Part shown: piece after piece, positions 27,208 through 35,116 of the stretch
Numbering within the stretch: position 1 is the stretch's first letter
Layout: each line of letters starts with the position of its first letter
DNA from: an uncultured bacterium
Lineage (GTDB): Bacteria; Verrucomicrobiota; Lentisphaeria; Oligosphaerales; Oligosphaeraceae
Direction of reading: 5' to 3'
DNA length: 64,000 nt
Assembly (NCBI GenBank): GCA_902776645.1
Contig: CACYQT010000029.1
Location: 16,995-80,994 of the forward strand
Notes under the pieces: generated by a model
The model's database searches: none
Told to the model about the DNA's origin: nothing
The model's input: the letters and a program-made list of their open reading frames with translations, nothing else
Program-made: the position numbers and the translations under genes

Positions 27208-30200
27208 TCAATTGGCCTTCAGTCTTTCTTTCACCACCAAGAAGCAAATCAGTTCAAAATCATCCAGTCCTCTGATCGGATTTGTCAAGGCGGTTGTTTC
27301 GCCAAAGGAGAAGAGACTGTCGATGTCGCTTTCCTCCTTTCGGGCGATGATGGAGGCGATGGCGTCGCCCAGCAGTTTGGAATACGCTTTCATGTTCCGT
27401 CCGTCCCGCGTCTCCTTGTTGAACGGACGGCACAGTTCCATCAGCGGCTCCGTGTGTCTTTTGCAAAGCAGCCGCAGTTCGTCCAAAAGCTTTTTCGGTT
27501 CCAGATGATTGACGACCGTCTCGCCGTTTTCGTTGAGATAGACCATGTAGAACGGATGGAGGCGGTTCTGCCTGTCCACGTTCATGCCCGGATTCAGATT
27601 CTTCAAGATGAAAATGACGCCTGGTGGGCAGTCATCCGTCGCCTTCACGACGGCATGGAGGCCATGCGGCGCCCTTTCGATTTCATCGTTCGTCTTGACG
27701 TAGTCCAGCAGATCCAGACGGAATTCGTTCAGCCCCAAATCCAGAATGTTGATTCCCGTGCTCATCTCTTCCAAATCAACGACTTCCTTCTGCAACCGCT
27801 CCAACTGCTTCTTGCGGTATTCCAGTTCCCGCGCCTCCGCGTCGATGATGTTGTCGTCGCCCGTGGCGGCCAATACGGATATTTTCATTCTGGCCTCGAC
27901 GCGGCTCTTCAGCTTGATGTAGTCGTCCAATTCGAGATCCGGCCAGAAGTTCACCAGCTGGATGGAGGCGTTTTTGCTGCCGATACGGTCGATTCGGCCG
28001 AACCGCTGGATGATGCGGACAGGATTCCAGTGGATGTCGTAGTTCACGAGATAATCGCAGTCCTGCAGATTCTGCCCTTCGGAGATGCAGTCCGTGGCGA
28101 TCAGCACGTCGATTTCGTATGGATTGTCCGGACAGAGCAGATTCTTCTCCTTGGAGAGCGGCGAGAACAGCGTCAGAATGGTGTTCATGTCCGGCTTCTT
28201 GCCGGGCAGCGTCGTCAGTTCATCGCCTGTTCCGGAAATCATGGCGGTGTGGAGGCCGTATTTTTCCTTTACATATATACTAATATGGTTGTACAGATAT
28301 CTAGCCGTATCCGTGAAGGCGGTGAAGACAAGAATTTTCCGGTTGCCGTCATTGAACGGATGGGCGACCTTCCCGTCGATGTATTCCTTCAGCGTCTGGA
28401 GCTTTTTGTCATGCTCCGGCGTGATGTCGTCAATCATGCTGATCAGCAGTTCGAGCGTCTCCACGTCTTTCTCAAGATACGTCCGCCATGACACATAGTC
28501 CATGTCCTCCAAGGCGATTTTCACCTTTCGTCCAACGGTATAGAGATTGTCGTCATCGTCCTCCGCGATATCGTCCATGCCGTCCGTCATGGCGTCGTAT
28601 TCCACGGAATCGCGGCCGCCGTTCTGATAGGCGTCGATGATTCGGATGGTTGACTGATTGAGTTCCAGAATCCGTTCAAGCGTCAGCCGGAAGGAGAAGA
28701 GCGAACTTTCAAGGCGTTTCAAGAGACCGATTCCCGTCAGCCGCTGGATTCCTTTTTCACGGTCGAGCTGGCTGAAAATGGTGTTGCCCATGTCGCTGCC
28801 GTACATCTTTTCATATTTGGCGTGTTTGGAGGCAAGGATGAAATCGGACGGCAGATAGACCATCAGATGCAGCAACTGGAGCTGCTCGTAGATTTCCCTG
28901 TAGTTGATCGCCGACGGCAAATCGGTCAACGACGGACGCGGGCTGAGCGGCGGGCGGCGGTCTGGAAACCGCCCGATGGCGTTGGCGTTGTAGTATTTGG
29001 CAATGTGCTTACGGGACCGCGCGATGGTGACGGAATCCAGCAGTTCGAAGAAATCGAAATCAAGACGGTGCAGGAGGTTGTCGATCGTCCGTTCGTTGAC
29101 CGGCAGTTTGCTCCATGCATTGAATTCCTTCTGAGCCTGACGGAAGATTTCATTGACGGAATGGGCCGTGTCCAATTTGTCGTTCCATTGTTCGGGAATA
29201 CCTTCGTATGCGAGGGCGAGCTGGTTGCGCAAATCCGTGAAGCGGTTGTTGACGGGCGTGGCGGACAGCATCAGCACTTTCGTCTTCACGCCTGGCTTGA
29301 TGGCCTTGTTGAGCAGTTGCAGATAGCGGTTCTGCCGTTTGTCGTCGCCGTATGTCTGCCCGCCGTTGCGGAAATTGTGCGATTCGTCGATGACGATGAG
29401 ATCATACGTGTCCCAACGGAGCCGCGCAAGATCGATGCCGTTGGAATCGCCTTTTGAGCGCGAAAGATCCGTATGGAAAAGAACGTCGTAGCGAAGGCGG
29501 TCCCCCGCGACGGGATTGTTTATGTAGTTGCCTTTGTAGGTGTTCCAGTTACCGGCAAGCTTCTTCGGGCAGAGGACGAGAACGCTTTTGTTGCGGTCTT
29601 CGTAGTATTTGATGACGCCCAACGCCGTAAATGTCTTGCCGAGTCCGACGCTGTCCGCCAGAATGCAGCCGTTGTACCGTTCCAGTTTGTTGATGATGGC
29701 CAATACGGCCTCCTGCTGGAAGTCGTAGAGCTTCTTCCAAATCTGGCTTTCGCGGAAGCCGACGCCTTCGTTCGGCAGGACGTCTTCCGATATGTCCTCC
29801 AGAAACTCGCTGAATATATTGTATAGGGTGATGAAATAGAGGAATTCAGGCGAATTCTCCTTGTAGGCGGCCGTGATGTTCTCCAATACGGCCTCCGTCA
29901 CATCCTGCACTTGCTGCGGATTGTTCCACAGGCTGTTGAAGGCGTTGAGAAACATCTGGCTCTGCGGCGCGTCAAGCTTGCTGATGAAATTGAAGGCGTT
30001 GTTGCCGCGTTCGCAGCCGAGATCGATTGTCGTGAAACCGTTCAATGGCATGTAGGTATGATCGCTCTCGCCTGATATGTTCAAAAAGCCCTGAATGGCG
30101 CTGCCAGTCGAATTGGATTTGAACACGGCCTTTTGGCGAATCCAGTTGGCGCATTCCACGGCGATGGCTTTCTGAGTTAATTCATTACGCAGTTTCAACT

Positions 30201-30465
30201 CAAATTCAGAACCGTACAAGGCGCGTTCACGGAAAAGACGCGGGATGTAGAATTCGCGTTTCGCCTTCGGCTCGTTTTCCGTCGTGAAGGTCGGCGACGT
30301 GAACAGGAAGCGGAGCTCGGAAATGCCTTCAAGCTGCTTTTTCAGCTCCTTGTAGGCGTAGATGGAGAAACAGGCGGCGGCGATGGACAGGCTGCTGCCC
30401 GGCTTGATTTCCTGTTTCAAGTCATCTTTGACGAACTCTGTGATGTTGTCGAATAAACGCGTCAT
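27208..30465 (-). CDS. SNF2-type helicase with PLD-like N-terminus
   Basis: 1085 residues. Residues 1-180 resemble the phospholipase-D-like N-terminal region of helicases in defence loci (MTRLFDNITEFVKDDLKQEI), without a visible HKD motif. The SWI2/SNF2 core has ILADSVGLGKTFTALG (motif I), VIDESHNFRN (II), LMLSATPVNN (III), and the C-terminal QRFGRIDRIGS (VI). These proteins translocate on duplex DNA. First gene of the five-gene defence operon. No clear Shine-Dalgarno was seen; a palindrome ATAGGAATTCCTAT lies 25 bases upstream. Confidence 0.87.
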   Translation of the reverse strand: MTRLFDNITEFVKDDLKQEIKPGSSLSIAAACFSIYAYKELKKQLEGISELRFLFTSPTFTTENEPKAKREFYIPRLFRERALYGSEFELKLRNELTQKAIAVECANWIRQKAVFKSNSTGSAIQGFLNISGESDHTYMPLNGFTTIDLGCERGNNAFNFISKLDAPQSQMFLNAFNSLWNNPQQVQDVTEAVLENITAAYKENSPEFLYFITLYNIFSEFLEDISEDVLPNEGVGFRESQIWKKLYDFQQEAVLAIINKLERYNGCILADSVGLGKTFTALGVIKYYEDRNKSVLVLCPKKLAGNWNTYKGNYINNPVAGDRLRYDVLFHTDLSRSKGDSNGIDLARLRWDTYDLIVIDESHNFRNGGQTYGDDKRQNRYLQLLNKAIKPGVKTKVLMLSATPVNNRFTDLRNQLALAYEGIPEQWNDKLDTAHSVNEIFRQAQKEFNAWSKLPVNERTIDNLLHRLDFDFFELLDSVTIARSRKHIAKYYNANAIGRFPDRRPPLSPRPSLTDLPSAINYREIYEQLQLLHLMVYLPSDFILASKHAKYEKMYGSDMGNTIFSQLDREKGIQRLTGIGLLKRLESSLFSFRLTLERILELNQSTIRIIDAYQNGGRDSVEYDAMTDGMDDIAEDDDDNLYTVGRKVKIALEDMDYVSWRTYLEKDVETLELLISMIDDITPEHDKKLQTLKEYIDGKVAHPFNDGNRKILVFTAFTDTARYLYNHISIYVKEKYGLHTAMISGTGDELTTLPGKKPDMNTILTLFSPLSKEKNLLCPDNPYEIDVLIATDCISEGQNLQDCDYLVNYDIHWNPVRIIQRFGRIDRIGSKNASIQLVNFWPDLELDDYIKLKSRVEARMKISVLAATGDDNIIDAEARELEYRKKQLERLQKEVVDLEEMSTGINILDLGLNEFRLDLLDYVKTNDEIERAPHGLHAVVKATDDCPPGVIFILKNLNPGMNVDRQNRLHPFYMVYLNENGETVVNHLEPKKLLDELRLLCKRHTEPLMELCRPFNKETRDGRNMKAYSKLLGDAIASIIARKEESDIDSLFSFGETTALTNPIRGLDDFELICFLVVKERLKAN

Positions 30466-30520
30466 TTGCTGAAAAAGTCATGTGAAGTCATAGGAATTCC
30501 TATCAGTCATAGGAAAATTT
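30466..30520 (-). promoter_or_regulatory. palindrome upstream of the defence operon
   Basis: ATAGGAATTCCTAT (30490-30503) is a perfect 14-bp palindrome flanked by AGTCATAGG words on the right and AAGTC on the left. It is well placed to be an operator for the operon. It also belongs to the AGTCATA repeat group, so it may be a repeat rather than an operator. Confidence 0.4.
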
Positions 30521-31325
30521 AGTAATATACATGACTTGTTGAGAATCTGTAACCGAAAAATGATATTTTTCTCAGAATCCGCCAGATGTCGTTCTTTTCC
30601 GCCAATATACAGACATCTGCGGATTTTTGCGCCATCATGGAGTCACGCCATTCGGATGAGTTGCATATTCCAAACGCAATATACGAATGCGTGGGAGGAA
30701 GAGATTGCAAAGGCATCCCCGCCCTTGCCAAGGCCGAGACGGCCTTGCTACCCCCTGACTGCTGATTCATATCGTCAAGTCCTGCTGTATCCATATCGTA
30801 GTTCCTCTCCCTGACGTGCTTTCCTCAATAAGAAGTCTTGTTCTGTGGCAAGACTGTGTGAACACAGGAATCGCCACACACACAAGAGCTTATCAAACTT
30901 TGGAAATGACGACATCACACAGGGTGATGTTCGCGTCCCCATGCAATTTTCTATACCTTAATTATATATAATACGCCCCTTCATGAAAAGCCCAGGAAGG
31001 CCTCATTGTTTTTCCACCGAATCTCCATGCCCGACATCGACCAATAGATGCACTTCACGTCTGGATTCGCCCCATATGCCACTTGACGGACAACAACATG
31101 CCAATATCAGTTTATTCATCACTTATGCTCCTCTGGTGGCCATCCATCTTTCCTCTGTGGCACAACGGTCTTGCTCTTCCATTGGTTCTTGCTTTTAGAC
31201 AATTCACGATAGCAATCATCATTCCATAGCCCATGCAATTTTTCAAAAAAAATTCGTCAGAACAATTTGACAAGATATCCACATAAAAACATATCAATGC
31301 AACAAAAACAAGGCGAGAAAAGTAA

Positions 31326-31412
31326 ATGTATTTCACCACGATTGAATTGTTGGTGGTGATCGCGATCATCGCAATTCACCATAACATAAAAGATATTCAA
31401 ATTAACATATAA
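31326..31412 (+). pseudogene. relic of a pseudopilin N-terminus
   Basis: A 28-codon frame starting MYFTTIELLVVIAIIAIHHN carries the signature F-T-x-I-E-L-L-V-V-I-A-I-I-A-I of type II pseudopilin / prepilin-type cleavage domains, which are extremely abundant in Lentisphaerae. The rest of the gene is missing. Confidence 0.65.
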
Positions 31413-31885
31413 TTAAATTAATATACATTACAACTTTTTTCATCAGAGTGCATATCCAGTTCTTTCCTTTCAAGCTGTTTTTTTCTGCACATCCAAACGT
31501 GATTCAATGTACTTATTTCCAAAAATTCCCTCAAAAATCCCATAAAATATGGACTTATTATGACATCCGACATATCTTGTATTTTTGGAGGAGAATAATT
31601 ATAATCAATAATTATATTATATTTTAATAAATATATATTAATTTATTTAACTATCATTATATTGTCCCCGCAAAAAAAAGAGGAAAAAACGAAGACTCAA
31701 TTTTTTGTATTTTTGGATTTGAATATTTAATTATTTGTGTCGATTAAATATTGTCACTACGCCCATCCGTGTGTAGCTTCCGGCTTTCCAGCCGACGCAG
31801 AGTCATAACCATTCAGTCAAAGGAGGCTTATAAAATGAAAACGTAGAATGCCATCATATCCTAGTCGTTTTATTCGTAAGGGAAG

Positions 31886-31945
31886 GGCCGTATAATGGCC
31901 TCCGCATTGGGAAGCGGAGCGAGCCACACGGTGGGAGCATTCATT
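31886..31945 (+). promoter_or_regulatory. possible structured leader upstream of HEPN gene 1
   Basis: Three small consecutive hairpins: GGCC-GTATAAT-GGCC, TCCGC-ATTGGGAA-GCGGA and CCAC-AC-GGTGG. They end 30 bases before a strong Shine-Dalgarno (GAGAGGAG). Confidence 0.35.
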
Positions 31946-31975
31946 CACTGCAAACCATTTTGAGAGGAGTAAACA

Positions 31976-32314
31976 ATGTCAGATCATTTAATTCTTTCCC
32001 TGTCAGGCCGAAATCGAATAAGGCCAGCATTGACCACGATTGCCAAATTCCGGGCAGAGCAACGACGCAGGTCTAATCAAGACCTCATCCTGGCTCTATC
32101 TGCTTTGGTAAAAACTCAATGCCCAAGAATAGACGCATATAACCAAAGGATAGCGTCTTCCCTCCCGATTCGAAAGTCAACGGCAATTCCGCCGGTGACG
32201 TTATCACCCAAAACAACTATAGGACATGACCAACATGAACAACACTCAACTCCCCCACCTTACCAAATGGCCTTTCTCACTGATTCGCAGCCTCGTCATC
32301 TTCGGCCTCTATAG
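31976..32314 (+). CDS. small hypothetical protein with strong ribosome-binding site
   Basis: 112 codons starting at ATG 31976 behind GAGAGGAGTAAACA, the best Shine-Dalgarno in this region. The basic, low-complexity product (FRAEQRRRSNQ) resembles no family I know, and its last 80 bases overlap the start of the HEPN-like gene in another frame. It may be a genuine small gene, an upstream frame coupled to the next gene, or a remnant. Confidence 0.35.
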   Translation: MSDHLILSLSGRNRIRPALTTIAKFRAEQRRRSNQDLILALSALVKTQCPRIDAYNQRIASSLPIRKSTAIPPVTLSPKTTIGHDQHEQHSTPPPYQMAFLTDSQPRHLRPL

Positions 32315-33035
32315 CCAGCATTTGCTTGGCATCGGGACCAAGAACAATCTTGACAACAAAACGCTCAAGATGCTTGAACCGGAATCCCGCAAGGATTTCA
32401 ACGACGGGATTCTCCAGATCAACATCAACGCTCTGCTCGGCCAGACCAATTACGTCAACGCGATTATTCTCCTCTTCTTCACGTTAGAACGCGAATTCAC
32501 CTCATCCATTGTCCAGTACATGCGTTGGCACGGCGGTGCAAACATGCCGCATGACTACAACACATATTCCCCTGGACTCATAATCGATTATACCGGTCGA
32601 GACTCAAAACACAAGATCCACTTCAATAAAATCATTACTATCTGCAAGGAAATCTTGTGGCAGGCACCAACCATTGGGCAAGCATTGAATTGTTTCGAAG
32701 TATTCTGTGAAAATTTTGGTATTCAGTTATTCGAGCAAGGCAACCAGAAATTCATCGCTGATTGCCGCAAGCTCATCGACATCGCAAACCACATGCGGCA
32801 TTTCCAGATGGGCTTCGTCTCATATCAAGAAGCCATTGAATACAAAACACAAGTTGAATGCTTTCTTAACGACTACATTCACACCTTGTACGAGCTCAAG
32901 TGCATTCTCCGCGGCGACTTCGGTGAAGACATCGGAACACCGCCATATCCTACCATCAAGAACTACAACATTCGCTTCAGTCCTGTTCACAATCCCGAAT
33001 CCACTATCGACAAATACCGCGATATCGCTGACTGA
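32235..33035 (+). CDS. HEPN-like protein 1 (catalytic Arg replaced)
   Basis: About 266 residues from ATG 32235 (AGGA 10 bases upstream; ATG 32226 is an alternative). It is a paralog of the protein at 33969-34709 over most of its length: ILLFFTLEREFTSSIVQ, WQAPTIGQAL and the last helices align. The layout of helices with an LG-Q segment and a later Asn-His pair is HEPN-like. At the active-site position it has A184-N-H-M-R-H189 where the paralog has R-N-R-V-I-H, so the catalytic Arg of the R-x4-H motif is missing. It could be an inactive partner or antitoxin-like subunit. Followed after 20 bases by the structured element. No named family was recognised. Confidence 0.65.
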   Translation: MNNTQLPHLTKWPFSLIRSLVIFGLYSQHLLGIGTKNNLDNKTLKMLEPESRKDFNDGILQININALLGQTNYVNAIILLFFTLEREFTSSIVQYMRWHGGANMPHDYNTYSPGLIIDYTGRDSKHKIHFNKIITICKEILWQAPTIGQALNCFEVFCENFGIQLFEQGNQKFIADCRKLIDIANHMRHFQMGFVSYQEAIEYKTQVECFLNDYIHTLYELKCILRGDFGEDIGTPPYPTIKNYNIRFSPVHNPESTIDKYRDIAD

Positions 33036-33055
33036 TTCCTTCGTTTTTCCATTGC

Positions 33056-33240
33056 ATGAGGCCGGTTCCAACGCTACCTCATCATTCAATTTCCTGTTTG
33101 TTGTTTGTTTATGTGACATGAAACGCCATGTGTTCTTCACATGAGCCGTTTCATGATCGGCAAAGTATGAGTGAAAGTGCGTTATCCGCTTTACCCGAAT
33201 AAGAGGCATGTATTTCCCAGTCTCGAATGCGGATACGCAC
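33056..33240 (+). ncRNA. structured element, copy A (three hairpins) after HEPN gene 1
   Basis: Hairpin 1: ATGAGG (33056-33061) with CCTCAT (33077-33082), loop containing GGTTCCAAC. Hairpin 2: CATGAAACG (33117-33125) with CGTTTCATG (33147-33155), enclosing CATGTG-TTCTT-CACATG. Hairpin 3: GTGCGTTATCCGC (33177-33189) with GCGGATACGCAC (33229-33240), enclosing GAG...CTC around GGCATGTATTTCCC. All three recur in copies B and C with compensatory changes. Strand is assumed to be that of the HEPN genes. Confidence 0.7.
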
Positions 33241-33250
33241 TGCGGCTGCG

Positions 33251-33418
33251 GACAATTCCAACTTGTCAGATGGAATCCTCGCTCTTATCTGTACTATATT
33301 TCCTGTTCAGTTTGTCATTTCTTCCTCTTTAGCCAAGTATGCGTACAGCTTTAGCACACTCCAATTCTCATTTGAAACGTGATATATGCGTTATTCCAAT
33401 GCACTAGTGCGGTAAGCA
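33251..33418 (+). ncRNA. structured element, copy A' (degenerate)
   Basis: Hairpin 1 is clear: GACAA-TTCCAAC-TTGTC (33251-33267) with the same loop but a different stem from copies A and B. Hairpin 2 is not recognisable. Hairpin 3 is reduced: TGCGTTATTCC near 33387-33397 against GCGGTAAGCA near 33409-33418. It lies 10 bases after copy A. Confidence 0.45.
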
Positions 33419-33968
33419 GGCCCTCCACACAAAAAAAAACGCCTTCATGCAGCACATATCGTCACTGAAGTCACTGTCCGCCTTCATAGATAAATATACA
33501 TCTATTTATACATCGTTGGAGAATTGGCGAAAGCGTACCATGTTATACATTTAAAACACTCAAAACATGACAAAACAAGACAATCTTTGCCAAGCGAAAC
33601 ACGCTTGTTTCAAGTATGTTATTAACAAGATGCCAAAAAATATCTGAAATATTTCAGCGTATCATTTTAGATAAAAAAAGAATCATCTCTTTTTCTCAAC
33701 TTTTCGAAAAAAAAGAGAAAAAATATCCAAAAATCAATCGGAAGTAACAATATTACCCCCAATCCATTCGTTATTTGATTTTGCCCTCTGCAGCTTTGAA
33801 ATGCCTATGGCGTCGTCCAGAACGCCATCAGGATTGCCACGACAAGGCCAGCGAGGCAGTCGGCAGCAATGCCGACAAGCTCTTTTACAACTTAGCATCT
33901 CAAACAGAAAAGACAGCATTTAGAATCCCAAACGGTAAAAAACAACATTTAAACATGAGGAAATCACC
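33419..33968. other. AT-rich spacer before HEPN gene 2
   Basis: No convincing gene. Contains an A9 run near 33430, AAGCGAAACACGCTT hairpin at 33592-33606, a TCTCTTTTTCTC...GAGAAAAAA inverted repeat at about 33687-33722 that could act as a terminator, and a weak 65-codon frame (TTG 33775 to TGA 33972) whose stop overlaps the next start as ATGA. Promoter elements for HEPN gene 2 probably lie here, but none stands out. Confidence 0.5.
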
Positions 33969-34709
33969 ATGACTTTCGATGACTTGTATTATTGGGCAAC
34001 GGTTAAAGGTTTCGATTTAGAATCCTCCATCCCCTTCCATTCCCCCACGTTCCACCTTCCGATCAACCGTTCCGATGAAGAGAACCTCCCCTTGAGGCTT
34101 CTGGACATGATGGATTTGAATTCCGCCCAGAACTACCGTGAAGCCTGCTACTTCCTCCCCCAGAAGAAGGAACTCTTCTTCACGGACTACTCCAGCGAGG
34201 CCATCCTTCTCTCCACCATCCTCGAACGCGAGCTCAACCAGTCGATCGTCCAATGGGTGCGCAGAGAGCTTGGCATTGACGTGAGCAAGTTCTTCGCCGC
34301 CTATCAGCCGGGAAGGAGCGCCCACTATCACGGTGAAGCCAAAGACAACATCATTGACTTCAACAGGTATTGCAATGACGCGGAACGCAAGAACTGGCAG
34401 GCCCCCTCTCTGGGCCAGTCGTGCGCCGCCATCCGGACCTACTGCGAATGGCGCCATGTCAGACCTTTCCCGGAAGCGGATGCCCTGTTCTTCAGCCGCT
34501 GGGCCCAGCTGGTTTCGCGCCGCAATCGCGTCATCCACCTGCAAACCACGCGAACCGTCACACTCAACGAACTCTACGAACTGAAAACGCTTTTCGAGCA
34601 TTTCATGTTCGCCTACCTCCCTGCCCTCGCCAAGCTCAGATCCGAATTGCTCGGATACTCCGACGACGATAAACCATTCCCGGGCAAACTCCCCAACATC
34701 GCAGACTGA
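33969..34709 (+). CDS. HEPN-like protein 2 (putative RNase, intact R-x4-H)
   Basis: 246 residues; ATG 33969 follows GAGG with 8-base spacing. Helical pattern: LLSTILERELNQSIVQWV, APSLGQSCAAIRTYCEW, then SRRNRVIHLQTT with R185-N186-x3-H190, followed by NELYELKTLFEHFMFAYLPAL. An R-N-x3-H motif between long helices, with a preceding LG-Q segment, is the hallmark of HEPN domains, many of which are metal-independent RNases in toxin-antitoxin, abortive-infection and CRISPR systems. No MNT nucleotidyltransferase partner is encoded nearby, unlike HEPN/MNT pairs. It is followed 21 bases after its stop by structured elements B and C. The family is not one I can name. Confidence 0.65.
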   Translation: MTFDDLYYWATVKGFDLESSIPFHSPTFHLPINRSDEENLPLRLLDMMDLNSAQNYREACYFLPQKKELFFTDYSSEAILLSTILERELNQSIVQWVRRELGIDVSKFFAAYQPGRSAHYHGEAKDNIIDFNRYCNDAERKNWQAPSLGQSCAAIRTYCEWRHVRPFPEADALFFSRWAQLVSRRNRVIHLQTTRTVTLNELYELKTLFEHFMFAYLPALAKLRSELLGYSDDDKPFPGKLPNIAD

Positions 34710-34730
34710 TCCAATCGTTTCCATCTCAAC

Positions 34731-34918
34731 ATGAGACGTTTCCAACACCGTCTCATCTCGTATTTTTCATTTATTTTTGTATTTTCTCGCTCATACGTCA
34801 CTGAACCGCCACACATTTTACATGCGCCGTTTCTTTGACGAAAGCGCAGAAAAGTGCGTATCCGAAAAATCCATAATGCATGGCATGTATTTCACTGCCT
34901 CTGCATGCGGATACGCAC
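34731..34918 (+). ncRNA. structured element, copy B (three hairpins) after HEPN gene 2
   Basis: Hairpin 1: ATGAGACG (34731-34738) with CGTCTCAT (34749-34756), loop TTTCCAACAC. Hairpin 2: GAACCG with CGTTTC (34803-34808 and 34828-34833), less regular than in copy A. Hairpin 3: GTGCGTATCCG (34854-34864) with CGGATACGCAC (34908-34918), a perfect 11-bp stem, enclosing GGCA...TGCC around TGTATTTCAC. Confidence 0.7.
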
Positions 34919-34951
34919 GCGGGCCGGGCATTTCCGCCTTCCCCGCGTTTT
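34918..34951 (+). terminator. GC-rich hairpin with T-run after copy B
   Basis: CGCGGG (34918-34923) pairs with CCCGCG (34942-34947) with an inner GGC/GCC, followed by TTTT. It could terminate a HEPN2-element B transcript before copy C. Confidence 0.5.
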
Positions 34952-35115
34952 CCCAACTCCGTCCCACTTGTATTCATAGTTACTGCGTCGATGAACCACC
35001 ATGCCATTTCAGCATGTCCGTTTCACTTGACGACAGCGTAAAAAGGTGCTTTATCCGCTTCATGCATTATATTAGAGGCATGCAATTTCACAGCCTCGAA
35101 CATGCGGATAAGCAC
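34945..35115 (+). ncRNA. structured element, copy C, abutting cysQ
   Basis: Hairpin 1 region keeps the loop-like CGTTTTCCCAACTCCGTC. Hairpin 2: CATGC-CATTTCA-GCATG near 35000-35016 inside TGAA/TTTCA. Hairpin 3: GTGCTTTATCCGC (35046-35058) with GCGGATAAGCAC (35104-35115), where the G-C pair of copies A and B is T-A; inside it GAGGC (35075-35079) pairs with GCCTC (35093-35097). The 3' arm ends one base before the likely cysQ start codon. Confidence 0.65.
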
Positions 35116-35116
35116 A

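Larger units (their letters stand above)
30521..31975. other. AT-rich region without a supported gene
   Basis: Contents seen: a long hairpin at about 30573-30629 (AATCCGCCAGATGTC against GACATCTGCGGATT, followed on + by TTTT); the AAGGCCGAGACGGCCTT dispersed repeat at 30711-30757; CATCACACAGGGTGATG hairpin near 30912; a pseudopilin relic at 31326-31412; a very AT-rich tract at 31400-31740; AAAGGAGG followed by a three-codon frame (ATGAAAACGTAG) at 31823-31846; and three small hairpins at 31886-31945. It reads as decayed accessory DNA. Confidence 0.6.

Noticed and set aside
18961..30465. DISARM or BREX system
   Set aside because: Helicase, methyltransferase and PLD-like parts occur, but no DrmB (DUF1998), PglX/PglZ or BrxC-type genes; Mod and Res are clear type III subunits.
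30573..30629. Fifth copy of the HEPN-associated RNA element
   Set aside because: The AATCCGCCAGATGTC hairpin has a different stem and none of the conserved loops (TTCCAAC, GGCATGTATTTC).
33775..33972. 65-codon frame before HEPN gene 2
   Set aside because: Starts at TTG without a ribosome-binding site, no family match, atypical composition. Kept only as a note because its stop overlaps the next start.
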